Source: Parachlorella kessleri
Lineage: Eukaryota > Chlorophyta > Trebouxiophyceae > Chlorellales > Chlorellaceae
Assembly: GCA_001598975.1 (NCBI GenBank)
Contig: BBXU01000549.1
Span: forward strand, 19,307-83,306
Length of the DNA stretch: 64,000 bases
Reading direction: 5' to 3'
In this document: piece after piece, positions 1 to 11,911 of the stretch
How the letters are laid out: the number at the start of each line of letters is the position of its first letter
Numbering within the stretch: position 1 is the first letter of the stretch
Program-made: the position numbers and the translations under genes
The notes under the pieces: generated by a model
Told to the model about the DNA's origin: nothing
What the model saw: only the letters and a program-made list of their open reading frames with translations
Databases searched by the model: none

Positions 1-1083
1 TGCAGCAGGAGCGATACCAAGAGCTTGCAGAGGCTTACACCACCTTTGTGCAGCGGGCGCGGCAGCATAAGGCGGAAGCACTGGCGCGCCTTGGGCAGGC
101 AAGGACAGGCGGGCACCATAGGGCTGGACATTGCCCCTCGCTGCAGTGGGCTAAGAGCAACCCTAGCTGGCGTGCTTTCCTGAAAGCTGCCTAGAGATCA
201 TGCCTCAGGGGGTTGATGCCTTTGTACGTGACCTGCCTATGGCAAGCTGTGACTTGGCAGGAAGTTTTGGGCTTCTGCAGGCAGACTGGCATGTGCGGGC
301 TTCTGGTCTGGTTGGGCTACCCAGCAGCTTATTATGGACCAGGTACACTGTCAGACACAGCTGTTTTTCTGGGGTTTCGAGTCACTTGGAGTGGCCCTAC
401 CCGGCGTGCATGCAGAGTGCCTTCAGTAGTTTGCCGGCTTCGGCCAGCATGGGGCGCATGGTGTCTCAGTACCTGGAAGCACTGGACGCGACGGCCGTGC
501 TGAGTGCCTACCCAGATGCTGAGTTGATTGGACTCCTGGAGCTCATCCGCGGTCACGGCAAGGCAAGCCCTGGCGAGGGAATGCAGATGTGCACTTAGTG
601 GCAGCAATTAAAGAACTCCGCCCAAGCAAGGCTGAAAGCGTGAATAACAGTTTGCTTGGTTTGATGAGCCATTTGTCGATTGTTAGGCACCGATGGCTGG
701 GATTAAGGATCGCACGCCGGCAGGACAGGCGCACCTTCTCAGAGCGGATTGGGAAAATCCTGTCCATGGGGCATTGCAACGCCAAGGTCCCCGTAGCGGA
801 GCACTTCCCCAGCAGTAGGTGCAATGGACATCCCCTGGAAGCAATGGGGTATGGCTAGGTGAGACGTGGTGTGCTCCATGCGGGCTCATTCATTGCAGTC
901 CACCCTACCCCTTCATTTGCCTTTTGGAATGTGCAGATTCTGAAGCCGCTGCAAAAGGCCACGGTTGCGGCAGTTGCCTACCCCCACTTTCCCGACCTGG
1001 TGCAAATAGTGGAGGCCTTAAGGCGGCTCCCATCACCACAACAGCAGAAGCGGCTGCTGGGATCCGAGACTGCTGCTCTCTAG
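1..1083 (+). CDS. Copy 0 of tandem AT-hook/bZIP-like family, 3' end only
   Basis: Last three exons of an array member whose 5' part lies before the window. Exons: 1-98 (equivalent of exon 8, codons start at 3), 416-562 (exon 9, 49 codons) and 937-1083 (exon 10, stop TAG). The encoded C-terminal helical domain matches the nine complete copies downstream, with the QQERYQELAEAYTTFVQ block, the ASMGRMVSQYLEAL block and the final ILKPLQKA...RRLPSPQQ block. Both visible donors are GC rather than GT (CAG|gcaagg at 99 and AAG|gcaagc at 563), so two GC-AG introns are required, as in several sister copies. The function of the domain is unknown. If these donors are mutated GT sites the copy could be decaying, but its frames are otherwise open. 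Confidence 0.8.
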
Positions 1084-1645
1084 GGGTGCTTCAGCGCGGC
1101 CTGAGGAGCCTGCCATTTAAGCTCTCGGGTTGAAGGGTCATTGTGGCAGTGTGGTCAAGGCTTCGTTCCTGGTGGTGCTTAGGCCTAATTGAGGTCCTTG
1201 TCACACAGAACAGTGTTTGGCGCTGGATCTGGAGGGCGCGTGGGTTTGACAGTCTGGGGTGCTGCCTGGGCTAGCCGCAGTTCCTGCAAAATAGTGTCTT
1301 GGTGTGCCCCGTGCTGGCAGGCATTCTCCGTTACCAGGCCCCAGCTTATCAGGCCCCAGCATTTGTCTCCATATGTTAGGTCCCCACTGCACGTGTCAGT
1401 GTTTCGTATGCACCTGATCTTGCAAGCCCCGCTCGGTCTCCCCACCAGTAGACAGTGCAGTGACAGCAGTGGGGCACATATTGCCTCTGTGCTTGCAGCT
1501 TGTTCCCCCCTTTTCGGATGTTGCCTGCTTTTTTACGCAGTCGGCACCCGCCTGACCCCTTCCTGTCACGTGCATTTCCCGATTAAAAGGGGGTTTGGAC
1601 AGTACCAGCATGTAGTAGCCATTACGGAGCCGCAAGCGCGTCAAA
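1084..1645. other. Intergenic spacer between copy 0 and copy 1
   Basis: No exon of the family and no other recognisable protein. The open frames here have no family resemblance. The spacer contains a dispersed R2 repeat (about 1497-1590) and ends at the promoter module of copy 1. Confidence 0.5.
1497..1590 (+). repeat. Dispersed repeat R2
   Basis: About 95 bp resembling segments at 28921-29022, 40741-40790, 43200-43302 and, inverted, 53206-53311. Shared landmarks are a C/T-rich start, a GACGCAG-like core (here TTACGCAG), then CACCCGCC, GACCCCTTCCTGTCAC and TGCATTTC. Possibly a short non-autonomous mobile element. No terminal repeats or target-site duplication were confirmed. Confidence 0.5.
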
Positions 1646-1674
1646 TTTCCCGCCCCGCCTTGCGGATTATTTAT
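1646..1674 (+). promoter_or_regulatory. Copy 1 promoter module: TTTCCCGCC plus GGATTATTTAT
   Basis: TTTCCCGCC at 1646-1654 fits an E2F-type site. GGATTATTTAT at 1664-1674 recurs upstream of every complete copy and could serve as a TATA-like core element. The start codon is about 330 bp downstream. Confidence 0.65.
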
Positions 1675-1717
1675 CCCTGTGTTGATCGCCATACTTGGGT
1701 CCACCGATCGATGACAG

Positions 1718-1954
1718 GTATCGACTTTGACTGTCTCAAAGACCCGCGCAGCCCTGCAAACCAGCCCACGGCGATTACCGCAGTTGTGCACCTAAACCCC
1801 TTTGCTGCTTACCACACTACTTGAAGGTATTGTCACAAACCTAGCTGCAGGACACACGTTTTATCGATTAGCGAGTCGGGTTGCTTGTTCCCATTGGCGA
1901 GCTGTCGGATGATGCTTGGTGGTTTGTGACACACTGTATTGTTCATAGTCGCAG
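1718..1954 (+). other. Probable 5'-leader intron of copy 1
   Basis: Candidate donor ACAG|gtatcg at 1718 and acceptor catagtcgcag ending at 1954. It lies between the promoter module and the start codon, the place where most sister copies also show a donor/acceptor pair. Not confirmed by transcript data. Confidence 0.4.
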
Positions 1955-1999
1955 GTGTTTTTGACAAGCAAGATAGCAACCTAGGCCTTAGTGGCAACC

Positions 2000-2449
2000 A
2001 TGGCTGCGGCCCTTGGACCAGGAGGCCTCTGGGATATGCCACTGGACAAGCCCCTGGACGGCCTGTTGGACTTGGGTACCGGCAACCAACCATATGACGC
2101 CACCCTGCTATTTGGTGAAGACCCCGACTTCTTGTTACCTGAGTTTGCAGCAGGTGCCTCACAGGTTCTTGGCGGCCTGGCAGCTGGGGGTGCCAACCTA
2201 GAGTCAGCCGGCACCGGCAGTGTCAGCCAGCCGCAGAGCTTCACAAGCGCTATGCCCAGCTCGATGCTTACAGCGCTGTGGCCGTGTCAACCCCTTACTC
2301 CAGTTGCAGAGAGCGGGACCTTGGCAGGATTCCCTTTTGACCGTGCATTGGCACCGGCAGCAAGTATCGGCAGCGCTGAGAGGGAGCCAAGTGCTCAAGC
2401 CCTGCTCTCCTCCGTGACAGATCCACTCTTAATTCCCACCTACAGCGAT

Positions 2450-2490
<41 letters not shown>

Positions 2491-5400
2491 ACCACTGCTA
2501 CTCAGCGGAGGGAGCCAAGGAAGCGGTCCGTCCCTGCCGCAGCGGGGTAGGGGGCGGCCGCGGGTTGACCGTTCGCAAATGACAGCAAAGCAGCTGAAGG
2601 CTATCAAGAATGCACAAACGGCAAATGAGCGTAAGGTACAGAGTTGAACATATACCCGGTGGGGAAGGCGTTGAGCTCATTGTTGCAGCCCTTTGGGCTG
2701 TTCTTTGGTGGGGTAGCTCATTCCTTGCTCTGCCAGAAAGAAGGAAAGGCTTACTTGATATCTGTAGTATCGATTGCCTGAACCCCAACCTGGGCCTTCG
2801 CTTGCTTGTCTTTTGAGCATTGTGTACTTTTTTCTGGGAATCAGTAACGTCCCAGCCTTTCCTCATTTCATGTCTGCAGAAGAACCGCATGCATGAGCTG
2901 GAGGAGCGTGTGGCTGATGTGAGGGCGGACCTGGAGAGGGAGAGGGCGCAGCAGGCAAGGCTGAGATGTCTCCAGCCCTTGCAGTGACAAGGCGGTGCCT
3001 GACCTTGGTGACTGAGCCGGGAAGCTTGCAAACGCAGCACTGCAGTTTGATCACTTCAATTAAAAGGCAATGCCAGTGTACAGCTCAACCAAAATAGGAT
3101 TCAGCAAGTGTTGGCCTGCTGGCGACAGATCTGCATTCCATCCTCCTGGCATCAAATCCTGACTGACGTGCTGGTCTTGGCGTCCACCCGGCGTGCAGGA
3201 GGACGGCCAGCGGTCAGTCGCTTTGCTGGAGCGGCTACTGTGCGTCAAGGATAGAATGGTGGAGATCCTCAGCAAGCAAGGCCAGGTGAATGCGATGTCT
3301 AAGGCCCTGTGGGGTTTGGTCCAGTGTTGGGACTGCGAAGGAAAGAAAGCTTGAGGCTGCCTTGGGGAGCTGCTGACCAGCTAGTTGTGCTGCTGTCGTT
3401 TAGTGCAAACGCGATTTTAAGACATAGCGGCTGCTGGTTGCCATCTGTTTATGTTCATACAAGCGCAGCCATGGAGCGATGCACAGGTCTGTGCGCCTAC
3501 CCTGAACATCAGCCTGGGCGCTATTTTAAAGCATACAGTTCATGCAGGCGCCCACACGCCTCTCTCATGCGGAAGCACACCTGGGGGCTGTTGTGTTGTG
3601 CAGGAGGCTAGCCCGTCATCCTCACTGGATGCTCCTCTGGATGCTCCTCTCACACCTGCTCACCGGGTCCACTCGGCCGCCAGCAGCGACAGCAGCTACG
3701 AGCTTGCGCCTGCTGCTCCGCCAGGACCTCTACCAGGACCGGCAGCTGACCCCGTGGGAAGGGTGCCGCAACAACCCGCGTTGGCAGCAGGCGGCAGCGC
3801 CCCTAGCGGTCCCCCAGGGCTGCCCTCTAGCCCAACAGAGGACAGCTGGGCTCACAAGATGCCAGCCACCTGGGAGTACGTGGACATGGTGCGGGAGTTT
3901 CAGCGGCCACCAATCTCCTGGGAGAAAGCGAGGGCGCCATCAGGGTCGGCACCAGTGCCAGCGGCTGTGTTGCGAGAGCCACAGGAGCTGAAGAAGCTCC
4001 CAGAGATCACCTACCACTACCACCTGGACAACCCGGTGACCGAGGCCTGCCTCAACCTGAGGGGCATCTGTGCCGCAGGTACCTGTCATGTCAGGTTAGG
4101 GTCTTTCTTGCTGTGACATGTCCACTGGCTGTAGCGTGGGAGGCGGTGCTGCTGCTGCGTGTTTGGGGGACCCCAGCAGGTGAGGTTTCTATCTGGCACG
4201 CTTAGCAAAGATGCTGTGGGGCTTGGCTCGTGCCTAGTAGCTGTTGCTTTGTGACTCAAGCCACCCAGAAGTGCCTTGCCGGGGGGGTGACCCGTATTGC
4301 GTGTGCCAAGTGTAACATGCGTGGTTTTGCCCTCCCTTGCAGCTAGCCCTGCCGTTGTGGCTGAGGTCCGGAGCATGAACCCTGCTGACTTCCTCCAAGG
4401 ATGGCGAGACTACGCACGCGATGCCAGGTGACTCACTCGTATAAGGTATAGCTCATAGGGCATCGTTGACTAAAAGCAGTGCTTCTCGCTCCAGAAAGCC
4501 TCTCTGTCTGGGTCAGGTTAAGCAAAGGTTGAGCAAGGCTTGCACCTGCTGCCAATGTGGTGAAGGTGCAGTGGCATCAGCAACCTGCTAACGGAGAGGG
4601 TTGTTCTGGGATGCTGCAGGGATGCTTTGGAGGAGTATGACGTCACAGGGAACGAGGCCAAGGCAGTGTCCCTGCTTAGACCCCACATTGAGCGGCTGGC
4701 AAGTGCTGGTAGCCTCTGTTTGGAGGGCACTGTTGGCAGTCTCGATGCTCGGGCCATAGGGGCTTGGTGCCAGGTTTAGTTCAGCGTGGTGGCAAGCAAT
4801 GCGGAGGTGTGTTGTGCACAGTGATCTCGGGCAATGAATCCCAGTATTAAAATGGAAAGACTTCTAGCATTCTCAGCAGTGTCCCAAGCCTAGTTGCAGG
4901 CAAGTGTTACCTGTACGCCACCTGTATGCCATGCTGAGAGCTGGGGTGCTCTATGCCCAAATAAAGTTGCCTTGCCGTGCTCTGCAGGCTATTCTGATGA
5001 ACCTAGTGGTGCACTACAACCCAACCTGCATGAAGCAGCTGTTCCTGGCAAGCGACGAGAATCTGTCTGAAGACCAGACGAGGGAGAAGTACGACGCAGT
5101 GGTGGTGAGTGCCTGGCGGCGTGTAGAATGGCTGGGCGCGGAATGACGCAGCGCCATCAACTGAGAAAGGCAAGACTGCATGCAAACGTGCAGGCAGCCG
5201 GCGAGTTGCGGCCCAAGATGTCTGGTGAAAGCTGTGGGCGTGTTGGGTAACCATATGCAAAGTTCAGGTCGCCCGTACCGCAGTTGTAGGTGATGATGTC
5301 CGCGTGTAACCCAGTTACCCGAAGGCGTTGTTGAGGACCCCTGCAGGCCGCCATGGACATGACGCCCTCTCAGCAGGAGCGCTACCTGGAGCTTGCTGAC

Positions 5401-5940
5401 GCCTATACCAGCTTTGTGCAGCAGGCGCGGCAGCACAAGGCAGACGCCCTCGCTCGCATTGCGCAGGTAACTAGGCAAGGCCGGCCCCCAGCGCGGTGCA
5501 CTGTACATTGGTCTCTAGCTCTCTACCCCTTAGCCTGGAATGCGGGAGAGGCCTGTAAAATGTGTTCTTTTGCACCCCCTCGGACATACAGATGGACGCA
5601 TATGGTTGGCTTGCCAAGCTCCTGCGTTAAACACCCAGTAACTTGAAAAGTTGCCCCTGCTATGAATGCCGTGCCCTCGCGTCTGACGGCTGCTTGCGGG
5701 TCCTGCTGTGCAGAGCGCCTTCAGCAGCCTGCCAGCATCGGCCAGCCTGGGGCGCATGGTGTCTCAGTACCTGGAGGCCGTGGAGGGCACCGCCGCGCTG
5801 AGCGCCTACCCAGATGCCGAGTTCATCGCGCTGCTGGAGCTAGTCAGCGGCATGGGGAAGGCAAGTTGCTGTGCTGCTGAGTTGAGGCTGGTATAAGCAT
5901 GCTCAGTGTGTGGCGCTACGTCCCGGGTCAGAGTGCCTCA

Positions 5941-6006
<66 letters not shown>

Positions 6007-6375
6007 GGCATTGGCTAGGCGTGTACGTCTCCACAATGGGCAGCGGTGGAGGTGTGGACGGCCTGACCACTCCTGTCCCTGGGCTGTCAACCAGATTTTG
6101 CTGGTGGATGGTATACTTCTGGCATGCCTAGGTGGCATGGTGGTGTAGTAGGCCTGCGTTTGTCTGCTGAGACCTGTCAAGCCTTGACTTTAGATTCAAG
6201 CCCTGTTGTGCAGATCTTCCGGCCGCTACAGAAAGCAAGGGGAGCGGCCATGGCCTACCCCCACTTCTGCGACCTGCTGGCACTGATGGATGCGACCAGG
6301 CGGCTGCCGCCACCAGATCAGCGGCGGCAGCTGCTGGCAGATGCTAGTGGCGACATAGGGGAAAGTCTGGTATAG
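2000..6375 (+). CDS. Copy 1: AT-hook/bZIP-like nuclear protein, 660 aa
   Basis: Exons 2000-2635, 2880-2954, 3199-3285, 3604-4078, 4343-4427, 4620-4698, 4988-5104, 5347-5466, 5714-5860 and 6214-6375; the frame closes at 661 codons. The start is ATG 2000 (context GCAACCATGG); an in-frame GTG at 1991 is less likely. Exon 1 has an HHH-Q10 run and RGRGRPRVD (AT-hook core). The basic segment runs into ERK|KNRMHELEERV, with the intron inside the hinge, as in plant bZIP genes. Exons 2-3 give a coiled coil, exon 4 ends with W-AHKMPATWEY, and exons 5-10 give the family C-terminal domain. It probably acts in the nucleus as a DNA or chromatin binder (inference). Donors of exons 2, 6 and 9 are GC (gcaagg, gcaagt, gcaagt). 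A TGTAA at 6713 is a possible but distant poly(A) signal. Confidence 0.85.
5943..6005 (+). repeat. (GCT)n microsatellite, about 21 units
   Basis: Uninterrupted GCT/CTG run inside intron 9 of copy 1. On the opposite strand it reads CAG, the same triplet that encodes the Gln runs of the family. It is intronic here, so it does not alter the protein. Confidence 0.95.
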
Positions 6376-7267
6376 GTCTTGCTCAAGCTTTTGGTGTCCA
6401 GGGCACTGTGGCGTGCAGTCTGACAAGAAGGTATTGCGTCTGTTGGGTTGTGTCATGCACCGTATCGCCATTGCTCATTGCCGGCGGGAGGCGTGAACCA
6501 AGACGTGTGTGTTCCTGTGGGCCGCATGCATCAGGTGTAGGTTTTCTGAATTTGAGTTTAGCCAAGAGGCGAAATCTGGTGTGCTTCAGTTGTATGCTTC
6601 TGACTTTGGTATGATGTCTTAAATTTAGGATCCAGCAAGGGCTTGGGTCGGCCCTTGGTCTGTTGTGCAATAGCTGTACATGATCGCCCTCTGTCCAAGT
6701 TTTGTAAGTGTTGCCTGTTTTTTTGGACCCAATTGATGTGTGGTTGATGGGGTCTGAGACAGGGTTGTCATATGATTTTTCCTGCTGGCATCACAGCAAG
6801 ACTCTTGGCCCGCTTCAGCAGTAGGTCGCATTACACCCTGATTTCCACTCTTTGACTTGGGCGTCCATCTGCTTTTACAACAGGCCTGTCACAGGAGTAG
6901 GCAGCTGCATGGGCTTGGTGGCGGCCCAGGTTGCTTCATTCCCATCACAAAGCTACCCTTAAGGTTGCTCAGCGGTAGGGACAAAGCTCAGCTATTAGTG
7001 TATGGAGCTGGCTGACAGCCATCTCCCCAACCTTATGCTATCGTGGATGTTACTGCTGCAAGGTCTTTAATTGCCCTGTAAGCAATTCCGGTGTCGATTG
7101 TGCACTCGCACTCTCAGACAACCCCAGGGCACCCCTTGCACGCTGCTCCATCATACCCAGGTCAGTTAACCCTCAAGTTGCTGCAAGATCTGCTCAACAA
7201 AAGCAGCAGGAGTAGCCTTCAGTCTGTGCTAGGTCCAGTGAAGCCATCAGCGCAGCTTTTGGCTTCT
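6376..7267. other. Intergenic spacer between copies 1 and 2
   Basis: About 0.9 kb of AT-richer sequence containing the 3' untranslated region of copy 1. I see no coding exon, RNA gene or family repeat in it. Confidence 0.5.
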
Positions 7268-7302
7268 GGCGGGAGCGGTTGCGCGTCGACGAGATTATTT
7301 AT
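7268..7302 (+). promoter_or_regulatory. Copy 2 promoter module: GGCGGGA plus AGATTATTTAT
   Basis: GGCGGGA at 7268-7274 is the CCCGCC motif in the opposite orientation. AGATTATTTAT is at 7292-7302. The arrangement is shared with copy 3, its closest relative. Confidence 0.6.
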
Positions 7303-7444
7303 TGAACGGGTTCATACGCCACTCCTGCAATAGGACCTTGATGGTACCCTGGTCCTCGTCGTCTGTCGTCAAATATTGTACACTAGAAAGTATAGCTAGG
7401 TGCCCTCAGTACGAGACCTTCGGACTCCACACTAGCTCGCACAA

Positions 7445-7589
7445 GTAAGTCAAAACTGACGAAGCTTCTACCTGAGGCACTCAATGCTCGGACGTCGGCA
7501 CTTCGCGCTTGGCCTAGGTAGAGGTGTGCTGATGTTCTTTTGAGGGTCACCATGGCAGCGATATTAAGTATTGCTTCCCCCACATACAG
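7445..7589 (+). other. Probable 5'-leader intron of copy 2
   Basis: Strong donor gtaagt at 7445 and acceptor cacatacag ending at 7589. The donor block aligns with that of copy 3. If this intron is removed, an upstream in-frame ATG at 7552 is lost, which supports ATG 7636 as the start. Confidence 0.45.
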
Positions 7590-7635
7590 CAGGAAGGGAG
7601 CTAAGGTTAGTAATACCTCTGGCGGGCCCTTCACA

Positions 7636-10600
7636 ATGGTAGCTCCAACAGTCGAAGCGGACAGCCTCTGGCTTGCACTGGAAGCTGGCGACGACCTGGA
7701 GCCCTTAGCGAGCTTGCTTGCTCCTCCAGACAACTCGCAGCGTTGCTGTCATGGCTCGCTAGTGGGTGGTGAAGATCTTAACCTCGTCCTGGCCGCGGCC
7801 ACAAGTGACACGGGACAGCTTACTGATGGCCTGGCAGCTAGCAGTGAGGACTTCCTCATAGGACGTTGGCACTGCCAGCCCTCCATTAACCAAGCTAGCC
7901 CGCCAAGCAACCTGTCCACAATACTGCACCCAGGGCCTGCCCTGGGTCCAGCTGCAGGTGGCCATGTCCTGCTGGCAGGCCCTCTCAGCAATGCTTGTGC
8001 GGGTCTGGCCAGCGCAGCAGGGCTGGAGATTGCTACGCTAGAAGGAGGTGGTCAAGCGCTCCTTGGGGATACTTTCTTTGTACCTTTACAGCCCGCGCAC
8101 GACAGCGCTCAGCAGCAGCAGCAGCAGCAGCAGCGATGCCACCCACTGAAACCTCAGGCGGGCGCCATCTCTGGGCCACCAAAGCGCAGGGGCCGGCCGC
8201 CAAAAGACCGCTCTCAGTTGTCAGAGAAGCAGCTGCAGGCCATCAGTATCGCGCAAGCCCACGTTGAGCGGAAGGTATGGAGCAGCGGTAGTAGGACCCG
8301 ACTTGTTCAGCCTGCTTCAACTGCTTCTAACATGTCCACTCTGGCCTTGCTTTGTGATAGCTGCATCTTACCGCCCAAATAGATTCACAGGTGCGATTAG
8401 GAGCTACGTGCAGTACGGCTCCTTCAGCCTCAGTTTGCCTGTTTGCAGAAGAACCACATGCGTGACCTGGAGGAACGGATGGCTGATGTGAGGGTTGAAC
8501 TGGAGAGGGAGAGAGCGCAGCAGGTACGGCGCTCCTATCCTTCCACGGCACTAAGAGTGTTCAAGTGCAGCGAGTTCAGATACAAGCTCGAAGTTGTGCG
8601 GTACCCAGCAATGACAAAGTCTGTACCTGAGGCCACAGCTGTTGTGTATATGTGTTGTTGCAGGAGAACAATGTTCAGGCAATTGCAGCATTGGAGCAGC
8701 TTCTGCACTACACTGAAGATATGGTCACAACCCTCACACAGCAGGTCAGACTGGCATCTTGTCCTGCTAAGGAATGACTAATGGAACAGGGCAGGTTCTG
8801 GTTGCGGAAAGCCATTGACCTGCCATGTTGCAAGCATTGTGACACATACTCTGCCTGCTGCGGTGTATTACTTTCCCTGCCGCGGTGGTTTCTGGCAGGT
8901 CTGGTGCCTTGGCAATAGACACATAAGTTGCTTGTCCGTTTGCCTACTTGATACCTTGGCTTCATGCACATGGGGGAAGCATGTTTCACAACAACCTGGA
9001 ACAGTTCTAACCATCCTCAGACACGTCTGGATTTGATGAATGCAGGGCGCCAGCTCATCACTGTTGAACAGCTCCGCTGATGCTCCCATTGAACCGACCG
9101 TCTCTCGCGGCAGCAGTAGCTGCTTTGCAGCCACATGTTATGCAGTAGAACAGCCTCTGCTTACATCAAGCAGCGCCAGGCAGCAGGAGCCAGAGCAGCC
9201 CGACAGTCCGCTGGAGGCATCTTCCCCACTACCGGGCCCCAACGGCTATCATGCAGGCCAGGGTGTGCCTCCTAGCCTCGCGCTTGAGCTGACCCCCAAG
9301 TGCCGGCAGTTCGCAGCAGTGTGGGCACACAGGCTGCCAAGGACGTGGAGGTTTGTCGAGAGTTTGGTGTGCGGACAGCTGCCAAAGCTGCATGCGCATG
9401 GTGGGGGGGCAGCAGTAGTAGGCACACAGGCCACCAGCATACAAGTACAGTTTCGGCGGTGGCGAGTACAGCTGGAGAGGTGGCAGCAGATATTGCCTTC
9501 TAGCATCTCCTACCAACCCATGCCCGACATGCTAGACACGTGGGGCGAAGTTGCAGCAGGTGCGGCCACTGGCAGGCTGAGTGTGGTGCCAATGGTTGCA
9601 TGGAGCAGGGTCGGTTGTATAAGCTATCAAAACCATCCACCTAGTGAACACGCAATGGGTGCCAGCCTGTAACTGTGCCAGCAAGCAAGCGCTACCTGGC
9701 CCCAGACTACCATGGGAGTGCTGCTGGTCCAGCGTGATAGGCACATCCTCTTCCTAGTGACATGCAGTCCTTCGCATTGCATTCCAGCAGCAGGTAAGCG
9801 GAGCCCAGCTGTATGCTATGGTAGTAGGACCCCCGATCAACAAAGGCGGGAGGAGGGGCATGAGGAAAGATATCGTATAGTGTACTTGCTGCTGTGCCCC
9901 TTCAGCCAGCCCTGATGTGGTTGCTGAGCTGAAGAGCGCGGCCCCCGGTGATATGGTGCAAGGGTGGCGCGACGCGGCCCGGCGTTCCAGGTAGGGTACG
10001 AATATGTCACAGAATAGGGTGGTTGTCAATCTAGAGGACTGCAACTTGTGTACTACTCGCCCCCTCCCTAAGTAGCATTGCCTCAGAAGTACTGCACAGG
10101 TGTACCCTTCACCTTCGTTGTGTGTCATGGGGGACGCCCAAACTGTGAACATGCTGAGCGTGCGTATACGGCACGCTGTTGTCAAGGGAGTAAATTATAG
10201 TAACTGAAAGCTGGCAGTGTGATTGCATGTGGGAGCACTTTGGACCACTGCCACTACATGCACTGGCAAATGATGTTCTACAGCCTTCCCTTGGGACAAT
10301 GGCAAGGTTCCAGGAACAGTTGTCGTGTGATGCACAGGGTCCTCCCCTGCCACCCCTGGTGTTGCTGGCATCCCTCCCCTGCATTTTGGATGGCATACAC
10401 CGGCATGGCTGCTTCTGCAGGGATGCGGTGGCGGTGTATGATGTGATGAAAAGCGAAGCCTGGGCCGTGTCCCGGCTTGGTCCGATGCACCAAGAAGGGA
10501 TGGTAAGCTGGTTCCGACCTTTGTATATAATGACCGGAGTCTGCCATTCGCAGAGTGGGATGCTACTCCAGTGGAGTAGGGGTATGCCAAACGCCTGTTT

Positions 10601-11911
10601 TTGGGCAAGGGTGATGCAAGGGCATGTCATCCAGGATGTGTTTGTCGGCACTTTCCTCAGGTTGTGTTAGTTTGGCTGGTAACAAAGCCGCAGGAAAATC
10701 CTTCACAACCCATGCTTGCAAAGACCGAACCAAGGGCTTGTGGATAAGTTCTCTTGTGTAGGGTCTCCTGATGAAGCTGACAACGATCCATAACCCTGCA
10801 TGCATAAGGCATCTGCTGATGGCCAGCGCTGACAACCTGTCTGAGGAACAAAGGAGGGAGAAGTATGACGCGATGGTGGTGAGTGCACGTTTTTCGACTC
10901 GTAGGTTCAAAGTGTTGCAGGCTCAGACGATGGCACACAGCGGACACAGGGACAACTAGCCTCGCGGCAGTGACATGCAGATGCAACAGTGTTCTGTTGT
11001 ATATGTTATGTAGCTGTCGCATGCACCGGGAAAGGGCGCTGTCTGTGATGTCGGCAGGCTCCACCCACACATGGCCCTCAGCACGCACCCAACTGCTTGC
11101 AGGCTGCCATAGACATAACGCCCTCTCAGCAGGAGCGCTACCTGGAGCTTGGAGAAGCCTACACCAGCTTTGTGCAGCAGGCGAGGCAGCACAAGGCAGA
11201 GGCCCTTGCTCGCCTTGAGCAGGTACATAAGTGCAGCATCGCTTCATCCTTCAGGTGCCCGCCTGCATCTGTACTGCAACAAGCACATACTGTACTTCAC
11301 TTGCCATACGTCCTGCCGGCCACTGGCCGTGATTGTCTGGCTAGCATGTCTGAGGGCTCTGAGGGCCGGCCAATGTTACCTCTGAGGCGTGCAATTGTGG
11401 GGGACTGCCGCTGTGCAGAGCGCCTTCAGCAGCATGCCAGCGTCAGCAAGCGCAGGGCGCATGGTGTCCCGGTACCTGGAAGCTCTTGAGGGGGCATCCG
11501 TGCTGAGCACCTACCCAGATGCCGAGCTGGTGGCGGCGGTGGAGCTCATGAGCGGCATGGGGGCGGTAAGCTTTCATATTATATTATGCCTTTAGGGTTG
11601 CTTGGAGGACAATGTTCGTTGCTGGTGTCACATGCGATACTTTGGGCCAATGAGTCAAGCGTGGCTTTGCTTGACGATGGACTCGGGCATGAGGGCGGCT
11701 TGAAATGGTTCCTGTACGGCACTGTTCGGGTGCTGCCTGTGCCAGACGCTCACATATGCATACGCCTCTGCCCGCTTGACTGACACCCCCCCTGGTGTTG
11801 CAGATAACCAAGCCGCTGCAAAAGGTCAAAGCCGCAGCGATGGCCTACCCACACTTCATTGACATGATGCAAGTGATGGAGGCCATCAAGCGGCTCCCAC
11901 CCCCAGAGTAG
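7636..11911 (+). CDS. Copy 2: AT-hook/bZIP-like nuclear protein, 655 aa
   Basis: Exons 7636-8274, 8449-8523, 8664-8744, 9046-9559, 9906-9990, 10421-10502, 10762-10878, 11103-11222, 11419-11565 and 11804-11911. The start MVAPTVEADSLW aligns with the M-x-P-T...SLW starts of copies 3, 5, 6, 7 and 9. Exon 1 contains a Gln run and KRRGRPPKD (AT-hook core). The hinge is ERK|KNHMRDLEERM. Exon 2 has a normal GT donor, unlike most sisters. Exon 3 has 27 codons and exon 6 has 28, features shared only with copy 3. In exon 10 the family sequence PPPEQRR is cut by TAG at 11909 (CAG to TAG by comparison), so the last eight or so residues are lost; the ancestral-looking TAA is at 11936. The missing tail is variable in the family, so the protein may still work. 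Confidence 0.83.

Noticed and set aside
1189..1824. Long open frame of 211 codons downstream of copy 0
   Set aside because: No family similarity, no domain, overlaps an R2 repeat and the promoter module of copy 1; composition looks non-coding.
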